A stretch of 64,000 bases of DNA, from the NCBI RefSeq assembly GCF_000769115.1, contig NZ_JQZV01000009.1:1-64000 (forward strand). Direction: 5' to 3'. This document shows positions 8,384 to 16,552 of this stretch, piece by piece (within the stretch, counting starts at the first letter, position 1; every line of letters begins with the position of its first letter). The translations under genes and the position numbers were made by a program. Origin of the DNA: Porphyromonas canoris (GTDB lineage: Bacteria; Bacteroidota; Bacteroidia; Bacteroidales; Porphyromonadaceae). The notes below the pieces were generated by a model. That model made no database searches and was not told the origin of the DNA. It saw only the letters and a program-made list of their open reading frames with translations.

Positions 8384-8983
8384 TTATTGGGTGATAATTA
8401 AGTTGAATATCTCTTCCCACTGTTCTATAACAGAGTGTGGGGAATAGTTTTTTATTGTGTACGAGGCAAGAACCTTTGCCGTTTCTATTTCATCGCTTTG
8501 CGTTCTGATACGTCTTTCTACTTCTTCTTTCGGCATCTTATTGCGGAGCATCACTCTCTCTGTTCTTACTGCTTCCGGAGCATCAACCAGAATAACGGCA
8601 TCACAAAACCGGTTCATTCTGCTGGAGTAAAGTATGCCGGACTCCATCCCGACCCATTCGCATGGAGATTGTGCCTTCCAAGAGAGAAACTTCTCCTCTA
8701 CTGCCGAGTGGATGATCCGCTCCATTTCTATCTTTTTAACAGAAGGTGTCCCGAAAATGATTGAGCTTAGAAAAGGTCTGTCTATCTCTCCCTGCTCGTT
8801 CAAAACGGATCTGCCGAGTAGTTTTTCCAGCTGAGCCGCAACGCCGGAATCGAAATAAACAGCTTTTGCAACGCTATCGGTATCGAAAACAGGAATACCA
8901 TAAAGAGCAACAAGCCTGCTTAGAATGCTTTTTCCACTGCCTATGCCGCCACAGATACCGAGGACACGCGTCTCTTTTTTCAT
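8384..8983 (-). CDS. coaE: Dephospho-CoA kinase CoaE
   Basis: CoaE phosphorylates dephospho-CoA with ATP, the last step of coenzyme A synthesis. The 199-residue protein has the Walker A loop GICGGIGSGKSILSRL at its N-terminus, then IPVFDTDSVAKAVY, the lid-region NKMPKEEVERRI and a normal family length. Its start overlaps the end of the YbbR-like gene by 4 bp, indicating coupled translation. Confidence 0.95.
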   Translation of the reverse strand: MKKETRVLGICGGIGSGKSILSRLVALYGIPVFDTDSVAKAVYFDSGVAAQLEKLLGRSVLNEQGEIDRPFLSSIIFGTPSVKKIEMERIIHSAVEEKFLSWKAQSPCEWVGMESGILYSSRMNRFCDAVILVDAPEAVRTERVMLRNKMPKEEVERRIRTQSDEIETAKVLASYTIKNYSPHSVIEQWEEIFNLIITQ

Positions 8984-9969
8984 TCTTGTGCCTCTTTTTC
9001 TTCCAAAAGATACTCCACAGTGGTAGGGTCTGTCTGGATCATCTGCACGTAAAACGGCTTCTGCTGTATGATTATATCCGCCTTTCCCGACCTGCTGCCT
9101 CCCAGCTCTGCCTTGTCTATCGTTACCACGATATCCTTTGGAGAGAGCTCTTTAAACATATTCTCCGGAATAAAACAGGTAACACGGATGAAAGAGGGAA
9201 ACGTACGCACATAGAAAGGAAGCTCCTCATCATTCATGGAGATAGGCACTTCAAACTCTTTCTGAACCAGTTTCTGGGTATGAGCACAAAGCGTTATCTC
9301 ATTGGGAGTAATGGTAATCCCGTTGCGAGAAAGGAGTCGCACCGTAAAGATAGTGGAGTCTTTGACATTGCTGAATACGATAGTATCGGTCTCCACCTCC
9401 GTCAAGAGATCCAAAAGATGCTTTCCGCCATAGACAATAGCCGAGGTCTGACTCATGGAGACAGAGTCCAAAATACTTCCTATCTCCGGTTCTATCTTCG
9501 TGGAGAGCTTTATGGGAAGCTGCTTCTTCGCCTTTGCGGTATAGCTGAACCCGATGCTTGCAGGCACAATGCGGTCTATTCGGGACGATGACAGTGCTTG
9601 CGAATAGATCAACTTCTCCAACTGCCCCGCAGGTATATCCACAGCTCCGTATCTTTTCTCGGAAAACTCTATCGGCAAAACGATCTCCCGTGCTCTCTGA
9701 AGCCATATATATCTCAAGAAGGCACTTCCCGTGTCCGTGATGGTTACGGTTACGGTTTCGGGAATAGGCTCCGAGAGAGAGATGTCGGCAGGTATTTCCG
9801 GAGCAACGAGCTTGAAAGTAACATTATCCGTATAGGTATCCTGCACTGCCCGTATAAACCAAAAAGCAAAACTAAGCACAAAAAAGAAGAGGTATGCCAT
9901 CAGTTTACGCATACCTATACGCCCAAGAAGGGATTTGATCTTCTTCGATAACTTTTGCCTGCGAGACAT
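8980..9969 (-). CDS. YbbR-like domain protein (CdaR-related)
   Basis: A 329-residue membrane-anchored protein with one N-terminal transmembrane segment (about 24-42, YLFFFVLSFAFWFIRAV) and an extracytoplasmic region of repeated YbbR-type beta domains. In Firmicutes YbbR/CdaR regulates a c-di-AMP cyclase; in Bacteroidetes the gene typically sits, as here, between yajC and coaE, and the role is unclear. No cyclase gene is adjacent. It overlaps coaE by 4 bp and follows yajC by 28 bp. Confidence 0.82.
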   Translation of the reverse strand: MSRRQKLSKKIKSLLGRIGMRKLMAYLFFFVLSFAFWFIRAVQDTYTDNVTFKLVAPEIPADISLSEPIPETVTVTITDTGSAFLRYIWLQRAREIVLPIEFSEKRYGAVDIPAGQLEKLIYSQALSSSRIDRIVPASIGFSYTAKAKKQLPIKLSTKIEPEIGSILDSVSMSQTSAIVYGGKHLLDLLTEVETDTIVFSNVKDSTIFTVRLLSRNGITITPNEITLCAHTQKLVQKEFEVPISMNDEELPFYVRTFPSFIRVTCFIPENMFKELSPKDIVVTIDKAELGGSRSGKADIIIQQKPFYVQMIQTDPTTVEYLLEEKEAQE

Positions 9970-9997
9970 TACTCTTTCCCGATGATCTCTTTATTGC

Positions 9998-10309
9998 TTA
10001 TTTTTTCTTCTCTTCTACCACAAGAGGAAATATGCTGGAGAATGTTACACGCACCTTTACGCCTTCGGCTATCTCCACAACAACGTATCCGTTTTCTTTG
10101 TTTATCTCCTTAAGTGTACCCATGATGCCGTCCGAAATGATCACTTTGTCTCCGGTCTTAAGGCTCTCTCTCTGACGCTGTACCTCTTTCTGACGCTTGC
10201 TGTTGGGACGGATGATGAAGAGCCAGAAGACGAGCACCATCACACCTATAAAGATAAACTGCATATATGAGCCGCCGGCAGGTGCTGCTTGTAAAAATAC
10301 CATGTTCAT
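9998..10309 (-). CDS. yajC: Preprotein translocase accessory subunit YajC
   Basis: A 103-residue inner-membrane protein of the Sec holotranslocon (with SecD/SecF). It has a single transmembrane helix (about 18-36, FIFIGVMVLVFWLFIIRP) followed by the family signature RPNSKRQKEVQRQRESLKTG and a small C-terminal beta domain (GDKVIISDGIMGTLKEI). secD and secF are not in this window. It lies 66 bp after nusB and 28 bp before the YbbR gene. Confidence 0.94.
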   Translation of the reverse strand: MNMVFLQAAPAGGSYMQFIFIGVMVLVFWLFIIRPNSKRQKEVQRQRESLKTGDKVIISDGIMGTLKEINKENGYVVVEIAEGVKVRVTFSSIFPLVVEEKKK

Positions 10310-10375
10310 AGTTGTTTGAAGTTATTTGAAAGTTAAAATTGTTTTTCTTTTATTCCGAACGTCCCAAACGGTTCA

Positions 10376-11299
10376 TCATGCTCCGAGAATGCGTCCCTCT
10401 GCTTTCAGATCCATTATGGCTTGATGCAGAATACCGTTGATGTAGTTCGTATTGTTCGGATTGCTATAATACTTAACGAGGTTAAGGTACTCGTTCATCG
10501 TCACGCTGGTTGCTATGGTTGGGAAGTGTATCGCTTCCGTTATGGCGAGTTGCAAGATAAGGTATTCTATCTCGGCGACACGCTCCTTGTCCCAGTTGCG
10601 GAAGTATTTGCTAATGAGTGCTCTATACTCTTCCTCGTTCAGGATAGCCTGAGAGACAAGCTGTGTACCGAACTCACGCTCCTCGTTGCCGTTATATTGC
10701 GGACGAAGAAGCCGTGATAAAGCGGTGTCCTCTTTCATACCATTCACCACCTTTAATACAAAGCTCATCACGATCTCAATATCATCGTTCCAGAAGATAG
10801 AAGAGTCTTGCAAGATAGCGAACCACTCATCGTTATCCAAGATGAAGCGTTTGTAGATGCGCTTCCAGAACTCTTTATGAGAGTCGAAGTCTTCTGCCGG
10901 AAGCGGCATGCTATCCTCCTCTTCTTCTCGAAGCAGGAAAGAGAGAATGTTAGAGAAGTAGTCCGTAAACTCTTCCCTTGCCGGAATCAGCGTCTCACAC
11001 TCTGCAATGAAGTCGGGATCGGCTTCCAAGATTGCCACGTATGGGGAAGCGATGATAATATCCAGCTTTTTCACCAGCTCCATATCCGAAGATCTCTTCT
11101 CCAGTTCGATCTCCTTTCTCCTCTCAGCCTTTACTTTCACATAGTATGGCACCAGTACCATCAGCTTGTATAAGTGATAAGATTTGTCCAACGCCATGGT
11201 CAGATTGTTGGATGCCACAGAAGCCTTTGTGCCTCCGGAAAGGTAAAAACTGTACAGTATTTGGAGGGCTTTTATACGTATCAGTGTACGATTGATCAT
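10376..11299 (-). CDS. nusB: Transcription antitermination factor NusB, long form
   Basis: NusB joins NusE(S10) at boxA RNA to form the rRNA antitermination complex. At 307 residues it is about twice the length of E. coli NusB. The helical NusB fold is clearest in the C-terminal half (about 160-305), with YFRNWDKERVAEIEYLILQL and YYSNPNNTNYINGILHQ. The first 150 residues are an additional helical region beginning MINRTLIRIKALQILYSFY, a length usual for Bacteroidetes. It heads the minus-strand run nusB-yajC-ybbR-coaE-DUF5606. Confidence 0.92.
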   Translation of the reverse strand: MINRTLIRIKALQILYSFYLSGGTKASVASNNLTMALDKSYHLYKLMVLVPYYVKVKAERRKEIELEKRSSDMELVKKLDIIIASPYVAILEADPDFIAECETLIPAREEFTDYFSNILSFLLREEEEDSMPLPAEDFDSHKEFWKRIYKRFILDNDEWFAILQDSSIFWNDDIEIVMSFVLKVVNGMKEDTALSRLLRPQYNGNEEREFGTQLVSQAILNEEEYRALISKYFRNWDKERVAEIEYLILQLAITEAIHFPTIATSVTMNEYLNLVKYYSNPNNTNYINGILHQAIMDLKAEGRILGA

Positions 11300-11460
11300 A
11301 TCTATTCTATGAATAAGTTGGCTACAAAAATACGACTTTTCTCACACTATACCAAAGGGAGAAGATCAAGCCATTTCAAAAGAGAAAATAGAGGGACGAA
11401 AAGGAGAAAAAGCCGTTTTTACCCGATGCCCGGTCAAAGAAAAAAAGCGGCTTCAAAGCG

Positions 11461-12008
11461 GAATTTTTATATAAAAACGAATGGTCAAAAATCGGAGCGG
11501 ACAGCTCCCCAAAAAACCTCCAGTCTAAAGAAAGAAATCTCCAATAAGAGATAAAACACTGTCTGTCAATCGTATATAAAACAGCCTATCTTTGAAAAAA
11601 ATTTTTCTCCAAGCCATTTGATGGGGCTTTTTCGCGTTAATAGCTGTGAATTTTAACACCGCTAATCGTAAATAAATCCTAATGCACTTTCGGGACAAAA
11701 AACGACAAAAAAGAGGCTAAAAAGCACAAAACACTGTTTATCAATACCATAAACAAAATTTCTAAACACGTTAATCGAATCCGGTAAACGTGTTAAGTGA
11801 AATCAGTAAACGTGTTCACTGAAAAATTAAACACGTTAAGCCGAAAGAATATGCTCGTTTAGTGTTTTCGCTTAACAGCTATCGGAATTTGTGTTAATAA
11901 AACAGCGCGAATTTAACAATTCGGTCGTGCTCTGAAAACGACCCCTCCGATCAAAATAGAGAGCAGAAAAAAAGCGAGCATTTTTCGGGATGAAATATAC
12001 AAAAATCG
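11461..12008 (+). repeat. Dispersed ~550-bp intergenic element, copy A
   Basis: The 879-bp gap between divergent nusB and the PepSY gene contains one of three homologous non-coding elements. It starts at a TTTTATATAAAA palindrome (about 11465). It passes AGGCTAAAAAGCACAAAAC and four phased AACACGTT/AACGTGTT sites (11765-11837), then the 15-base block at 11848-11862 that is identical in all copies. It ends at CGGGATGAAATATACAAAA (about 11988-12006). From about 11763 to 11895 it is nearly identical to the reverse complement of copy C. No reading frame is shared among the copies, which argues for a DNA or RNA element. The remaining gap bases hold nothing I can support. Confidence 0.85.
11765..11837. 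promoter_or_regulatory. Four phased 8-bp sites in element A
   Basis: Sites AACACGTT (11765), AACGTGTT (11787), AACGTGTT (11809) and AACACGTT (11830) start 22, 22 and 21 bp apart, i.e. two helical turns. The 14-base spacers are also similar. Such phasing suggests an array bound by a protein on one DNA face. The binding protein is unknown. Confidence 0.6.
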
Positions 12009-12178
12009 GCTTCTCAAAAAGAGCTGTATGGGCTCCTCCGAAAAGAGAAAATATCCACACCATTTTTTGAGCACTCTCACCGGCTCCTCTACCTCTCTTC
12101 CTCAAACTTGGAAAGCTATATGAACGAAGAAAACACTTTTTCTGTATATTTGTCTCAAAATTAAAATCATAGACTAAC

Positions 12179-13327
12179 ATGACATTGAAAAAACTAATCA
12201 AGGAGACCCACCTCTGGCTTTCGCTACCGTTCGGAGTGATCATTTCAATCATCTGTTTCAGCGGAGCTATGCTGGTATTTGAAAGAGAGATTACGGAGTG
12301 GTCTAATCCGAAAATATTCAAAGTAGCCGAAGTGAAAGCAGAGACTTTGCCTATGGATTCGCTTATGAACCTGGCACAAAAGAGTCTGCCCGAAGGAGTA
12401 AAAATCACTTCGCTTCGCATCTCATCCAATCCGAAGAAAAGCTACGAACTTGCCATATCCGAGCCTCGCCGTACTCTGCTGTTTATAGATCAATATACGG
12501 GAGAGATAAAGGGCTTTATAAAGCGTCCGGCTTTCTTCTATACCATGGTGAAGCTTCACTATACACTGCTGGACAAAGTAGAGAGTAAGGATGAAATCTT
12601 CTGGGGTAACGAGCTTGTGGGTATCAGTACCATCGTGTTTGTCATAGCTCTTATTACGGGTATTGTTCTCTGGTGGCCTCGTTCGAGGAAGTATCTGGCA
12701 AAAAATCTAAAGATAGTTGTCGGGAAAGGTGCATGGAAGTTTTGGTATTCGTTTCACAATGCAGCAGGAATGTATGCCCTTATCTTCCTTCTTGCCATGG
12801 CTCTTACGGGGCTGAATTGGAGCTACTCGTGGTATAAGAAAGGATTTTATGCCGTTTTCGGTATGTCTCAACAGCCGTCGGAACAGGGCGGTAACAGACA
12901 TGGAACAAGAGGTGATAAAAAAGATGCCGAAATCTCTCCGGAAAATCCATTCATTGCATGGGAAAAAGCTTACAAGACCGTATTGGCAGAAAATCCTAAG
13001 CACAAGCAGATCAACGTATCCGATGGTTCTGTCTCTGCCATAATAGGAGAGTTCGGAAATGCTAACGCAGCCAACAAATACAGCTTCGACAGAGAGAGCG
13101 GAGCCATAACGGAACGCAGCCTGTACAAAGATGTACCCAAACAGAACAAGTTCCGCAGCATCATCTACAACGTACACGTAGGAAGCTGGGGAGGAACGAT
13201 AACAAGAGTACTCACAGCCTTGGCTGCTCTCATAGGTGCTGCCTTACCCATTACGGGGTATTATCTCTTCATCAAGAGGATGATCGTAAAGTATCGCAAG
13301 CGCAAAAAGGGTGTTGCCAAAGTGTAA
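12179..13327 (+). CDS. PepSY-associated membrane protein
   Basis: A 382-residue inner-membrane protein of the PepSY_TM family, with four transmembrane helices (about 14-35, 142-162, 196-218 and 345-366) and two extracytoplasmic PepSY-type regions. Typical segments are ETHLWLSLPFGVIISIICF at the N-terminus, LVFEREITEW, and ALITGIVLWWPRSRKYL at the second helix. Relatives are often found near iron or heme uptake genes and some are ferric-siderophore or flavin-linked reductases; no such activity is shown here. Its nearest downstream neighbours are corrinoid-salvage genes, but a hairpin at 13349-13393 lies between. Confidence 0.85.
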   Translation: MTLKKLIKETHLWLSLPFGVIISIICFSGAMLVFEREITEWSNPKIFKVAEVKAETLPMDSLMNLAQKSLPEGVKITSLRISSNPKKSYELAISEPRRTLLFIDQYTGEIKGFIKRPAFFYTMVKLHYTLLDKVESKDEIFWGNELVGISTIVFVIALITGIVLWWPRSRKYLAKNLKIVVGKGAWKFWYSFHNAAGMYALIFLLAMALTGLNWSYSWYKKGFYAVFGMSQQPSEQGGNRHGTRGDKKDAEISPENPFIAWEKAYKTVLAENPKHKQINVSDGSVSAIIGEFGNANAANKYSFDRESGAITERSLYKDVPKQNKFRSIIYNVHVGSWGGTITRVLTALAALIGAALPITGYYLFIKRMIVKYRKRKKGVAKV

Positions 13328-13348
13328 GTACTCCCCTATCTAACAAAA

Positions 13349-13393
13349 ACAGAAACAGAGTTCTTGCCAAAGCGTGGCAGACTCTGTTTCTGT
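13349..13393. terminator. Hairpin between PepSY gene and corrinoid-salvage operon
   Basis: Twelve-bp arms at 13349-13360 and 13382-13393 (ACAGAAACAGAG and its complement) are perfect, and an inner TGCCA/TGGCA pair lengthens the stem. No T-run follows on the plus strand, so it may be a rho-independent terminator of weak type or an RNA-stability element. It is not a cobalamin riboswitch. Confidence 0.5.
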
Positions 13394-13419
13394 CGTAATA
13401 AATGACAACACGTTACAGA

Positions 13420-14082
13420 ATGAAAATACTGGTTTCTTGGAGTGGAGGTAAAGATTGTATGCTGGCTCTCCATAAAGCTATACAGACTCACTCTCCATCG
13501 GAAGTCTATCTGCTGAATATGTGCGATGAGGATGGTTCCATGTCTCGTTCGCATGGATTGAGTGCTCTGCTTATGCAAAGGCAGGCAGAAGCAATGGGTC
13601 TCCATCTTCTGCAAATAGCGGTACAACGAGATGGCGGAGGGTATGAAGCCTCTTTCAAAAAAGGTGTCGCCGAACTGATGGTCAAGGGCGTTACGCATGG
13701 TGTCTTTGGGGACATCTATCTGGAAACCCATCGCTCATGGGTGGAAAGAGTATGCCAAGAGTGCGGCATCACCCCCATATTCCCTCTTTGGGGGATGAAA
13801 AGCGAAGAGGTGGTGCGTTCGCTGATAGACGAAAAGTTCAGAACCACCATCGTATCCATACGCAAAGGCAAGCTTTCGCCCGAAGAGTTCTTGGGAAAAG
13901 ATCTTTCTCATCCGCTCCTCGATACGCTTAAGGTCATGCCGGGAATAGATCCGTGCGGAGAGAATGGAGAGTACCACACTTTTGTTTACGACGGCCCTCT
14001 GTTCCAAAAGCCACTATCTTTCCGGATAACAGGTCAGACCGAAAACGATAAACACTACTTCAACACACTTCAACTCTTATGA
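13420..14082 (+). CDS. DUF71/COG2102 ATP-pyrophosphatase (diphthine-ammonia ligase-like)
   Basis: A PP-loop ATPase of 220 residues from the ATG at 13420 (MKILVSWSGGKDCMLALHKA); an ATG at 13402 would add six residues. Family marks are the SGGKDC loop, FGDIYLETHRSWVERVC, EEFLGKDL and the C-terminal GIDPCGENGEYHTFVYDGP. In eukaryotes and archaea this family amidates diphthine. Bacteria lack diphthamide, and comparative genomics (de Crecy-Lagard and colleagues) proposed a B12-salvage role for bacterial members that cluster with btu genes. The neighbours here fit exactly: its end overlaps the BtuF-like gene by 4 bp, and cobO follows. Confidence 0.85.
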   Translation: MKILVSWSGGKDCMLALHKAIQTHSPSEVYLLNMCDEDGSMSRSHGLSALLMQRQAEAMGLHLLQIAVQRDGGGYEASFKKGVAELMVKGVTHGVFGDIYLETHRSWVERVCQECGITPIFPLWGMKSEEVVRSLIDEKFRTTIVSIRKGKLSPEEFLGKDLSHPLLDTLKVMPGIDPCGENGEYHTFVYDGPLFQKPLSFRITGQTENDKHYFNTLQLL

Positions 14083-14903
14083 TTCGGCTTCGCAAACAGA
14101 TACTGCTACTGTTCATAATATGCAGCTCTCTCCTCTCGGTTGTAGCTCAAAAGCCTGTGAGAGTAGTCTCTCTCGTCCCATCGGTAACCCAGAGTATCGT
14201 AGACCTCAAGGCTGAAAAATATCTGGTCGGAATCACTTCTTACTGCAATGTTCCCAAGGGAGTAAAGGCTGAAGTGGTATCTTCCGCCGTAAAGATGAAT
14301 GTGGAGAAGATCCTTCGTCTTAAGCCTGACATTGTCTTTGTGTCGGGGCTCACCAATGCGAAAGATATGGAAACGCTGAAACGGATGGGAGTAAAGATAC
14401 AGATGCAACCCACTCCGAAAAGTTATGCAGAGATTTGCAGCCAGTTTCTCCAACTGGGACGCACCTTAGGCTACACGGAGCAGGCTGAGAAAATAGTAAA
14501 GGAGAGCCAAAAGGTGATCCAAGAGATCCGCGAGAAAAGAAAAAGGGAGAAAACAAGGCGCTCTAAGGTTCTCATGCAGATTGGAGCCAATCCGATCTTC
14601 GCGGTTCTTCCGAATACATTCATGGCAGACTACCTCTCTTTTCTCGGCGTGGAGAATATAGCCGAAAAAGAGACCAAAGGCACTCTGACGAGAGAGTTTG
14701 TTGTGGCTAAGAATCCGGACTATATAATAGTGGTAACAATGGGAGTGGTAGGAGAAGAGGAGCGAGATACATGGCTGAAACATAAGACCATGACCGCCAC
14801 GAAAAACGGACATATATATATCGTGGACTCTACAATAGCGTGTCAGCCATCCCCTATCGCATTCAAAAAGACACTCGAAGTTTTGGACAAGTATATCAGA
14901 TAA
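14079..14903 (+). CDS. BtuF-like corrinoid ABC transporter substrate-binding protein
   Basis: A 274-residue periplasmic binding protein of the helical-backbone (BtuF/FepB) class. It has a signal peptide (LLLFIICSSLLSVVAQ), then RVVSLVPSVTQSIVDL, YLVGITSYC, KPDIVFVSGLTNAKDMETLKRMG and the C-lobe VLMQIGANPIFAVLPNTFM. It should capture a corrinoid (or possibly heme/siderophore) and hand it to the FecCD permease encoded two genes downstream. Assignment to corrinoids rests on the flanking DUF71 and cobO genes. It is translationally coupled to the upstream gene (ATGA). Confidence 0.83.
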   Translation: MIRLRKQILLLFIICSSLLSVVAQKPVRVVSLVPSVTQSIVDLKAEKYLVGITSYCNVPKGVKAEVVSSAVKMNVEKILRLKPDIVFVSGLTNAKDMETLKRMGVKIQMQPTPKSYAEICSQFLQLGRTLGYTEQAEKIVKESQKVIQEIREKRKREKTRRSKVLMQIGANPIFAVLPNTFMADYLSFLGVENIAEKETKGTLTREFVVAKNPDYIIVVTMGVVGEEERDTWLKHKTMTATKNGHIYIVDSTIACQPSPIAFKKTLEVLDKYIR

Positions 14904-14909
14904 CAGAAG

Positions 14910-15443
14910 ATGAAAAACAATTTCGGACTTATACACATATATACCGGAGACGGGAAAGGTAAGACAACAGCGGCAGTGGGACTCGCTACTCGCGCATTGG
15001 GCGGAGGCTTTAAGGTGTGCTACTGCTCCTTTCACAAGCGTCCCGAAAAGTATGGATACACGGAGATGGAGAGCCTAAAAAAGTTGGGAGCATCCGTCTA
15101 TAACTTTGCCAAAGGACACCCGCACTTGGACAAATCAATATCGCCCGAAACCGTTGCACAAGAGGCAAAAGAAGCTGTGAACTTTCTTAAGGATCTTGTC
15201 CGACACGAGACATTCGACCTTCTTATCATGGATGAGATACTCATTTCGGTACGAGATCACTACATAGAAGAAGAGTTGCTGCTCGACTTTATCCGCTCCA
15301 AGCCCGAACATCTTGAACTGGTACTCACCGGAAGAGGTGCTACGGAAAATCTCATGGAGCTTGCTCATTATGTTACCTACTGCAAGAAAGTGAAACACCC
15401 TTTCGATAGTAAGATACGCTCTCGAAAAGGGATAGAATATTGA
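14910..15443 (+). CDS. cobO: Cob(I)yrinic acid a,c-diamide adenosyltransferase CobO
   Basis: A 177-residue P-loop adenosyltransferase (CobA/CobO/BtuR type) that adds the 5'-deoxyadenosyl group to reduced corrinoids. The N-terminal IHIYTGDGKGKTTAAVGLA is the characteristic Walker A, and DLLIMDEILISVRDHY is the Walker B region. LTGRGATENLMELAHYVTYC and the C-terminal HPFDSKIRSRKGIEY match the family end. It would adenosylate imported corrinoids. Its stop touches the start region of the permease gene. Confidence 0.94.
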   Translation: MKNNFGLIHIYTGDGKGKTTAAVGLATRALGGGFKVCYCSFHKRPEKYGYTEMESLKKLGASVYNFAKGHPHLDKSISPETVAQEAKEAVNFLKDLVRHETFDLLIMDEILISVRDHYIEEELLLDFIRSKPEHLELVLTGRGATENLMELAHYVTYCKKVKHPFDSKIRSRKGIEY

Positions 15444-15451
15444 ATACCCGT

Positions 15452-16456
15452 ATGCGAACAGCGAAGTATGGCTCAAACTTTGCCATCCCGATCCTTATCG
15501 TAAGTCTTGTGGGAGTACTGCTACTCTCTCTGAGTATCGGGGAAATCTCCATTCCTTTTTGGAAATGGAAAGAGATATTGCAGGATCCGGACAGTATGGA
15601 GTATGGCATTCTCACCTATATCCGACTGCCTCGTGCTCTCTTGGGATTGGCTGTGGGTGGTGCTCTCTCCCTCGCCGGAGTAGTGCTGCAAGGGATATAC
15701 AGGAATCCGTTGGTAGAGCCTTATACTTTGGGAATATCGGGAGGAGCATCTCTGGGGGTAACTTTTGCAATTGTCTCCGGACTGCATGCCGTCACGATAC
15801 TATTCTTACCCCTTGCCGGATTTATCGGTGCGCTGCTCACAATCTTTCTGGTCTATACTCTCAGCTTGCAGCGTGGTTACCTCAGCATTACAAGGATGCT
15901 TCTGATCGGTGTCATGATCAGCTTTATCTCCTCTTCTCTAATGATGTTTCTGATGAGTGTTACGGATGTGGAAAACATTCACGGAATAGTATTCTGGATT
16001 ATGGGATCTCTGAATGAAAGCAACACGATGCTGTGGGTATCGATGCTTATTCTGTCCATCCTCTCTTTGGGTATCACCTACCTTTTTACCACGCCCCTGA
16101 ATGCTCTAAGGCTTGGAGAAGAGAAAGCAATGCACCTCGGCATCAATGCCAATACCACTATACGTATTCTCTTTATAACCACTTCGCTCCTCACCGGTGC
16201 CTGTATTGCTGTTGCGGGAGTAATTGGATTTGTCGGATTGGTTATTCCTCATATTGTCCGACTATGGGTTGGTACGGATTATCGTAAACTGCTCTTGACA
16301 TCATATTTGGCAGGAAGCGTATTCCTTATACTCTCTGATGTTGTTGCCCGAACGATAATAGCCCCCAATGAACTGCCTATCGGAGTGATAACCGGTATCA
16401 TTGGAGGAGCAGCCTTTATATTGATTTTGGTAAAAAGCAAGTACGGCAACAAATAG
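15452..16456 (+). CDS. FecCD-family ABC transporter permease (BtuC-like)
   Basis: A 334-residue permease with about nine to ten transmembrane helices. Family motifs include YIRLPRALLGLAVGGALSLA, GVVLQGIYRNPLVEPYTLGI, GEEKAMHLGIN (the coupling region) and VAGVIGFVGLVIPHIVRLWV. I chose the ATG at 15452; a TTG at 15440 inside the cobO stop would add four residues. It pairs with the BtuF-like protein as a corrinoid importer. No ATPase gene follows: the operon ends at the strong hairpin 16480-16522, so the ATP-binding subunit must come from elsewhere. Confidence 0.9.
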   Translation: MRTAKYGSNFAIPILIVSLVGVLLLSLSIGEISIPFWKWKEILQDPDSMEYGILTYIRLPRALLGLAVGGALSLAGVVLQGIYRNPLVEPYTLGISGGASLGVTFAIVSGLHAVTILFLPLAGFIGALLTIFLVYTLSLQRGYLSITRMLLIGVMISFISSSLMMFLMSVTDVENIHGIVFWIMGSLNESNTMLWVSMLILSILSLGITYLFTTPLNALRLGEEKAMHLGINANTTIRILFITTSLLTGACIAVAGVIGFVGLVIPHIVRLWVGTDYRKLLLTSYLAGSVFLILSDVVARTIIAPNELPIGVITGIIGGAAFILILVKSKYGNK

Positions 16457-16479
16457 CAAAAAACTTGCTGACGATATAA

Positions 16480-16522
16480 AAAAGAGATCCGATATGGAAG
16501 GCTTCCATATCGGATCTCTTTT
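16480..16522. terminator. Bidirectional terminator between convergent genes
   Basis: Perfect 21-bp arms (16480-16500 and 16502-16522) flank a one-base centre, with A-runs on the left and T-runs on the right. It can end both the permease operon and the minus-strand PepSY-like gene. Confidence 0.92.
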
Positions 16523-16552
16523 CTGTGTGTTTTCTGGTTTTAATTCTAAAGG

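Noticed and set aside
11174-11554. Plus-strand frames across the nusB start and the beginning of element A
   Set aside because: Lys/Arg/Ser-rich translation with no counterpart in copies B and C, so not a conserved gene.
11765-11837. CRISPR array at the phased sites
   Set aside because: The repeats are only 8 bp with similar 14-bp spacers, four per site, and no cas genes are in the window.
11848-11862. The three-codon frame ATG CTC GTT TAG as a conserved minigene
   Set aside because: It is within an identical 15-base block whose conservation is explained equally well by a binding site or RNA loop; there is no evidence of translation.
11872-12429. A 185-codon minus-strand frame from the end of element A into the PepSY gene
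   Set aside because: It overlaps the N-terminal coding part of the PepSY protein and its element portion is not kept in copies B or C.
13328-13419. Possible cobalamin riboswitch before the corrinoid-salvage operon
   Set aside because: Only 92 bp are available, with one simple hairpin and no GCCACTG-type B12 box.
15440-15451. TTG start at 15440 for the FecCD permease
   Set aside because: An ATG four codons later at 15452 is available and gives a normal N-terminus, and the TTG overlaps the cobO stop.
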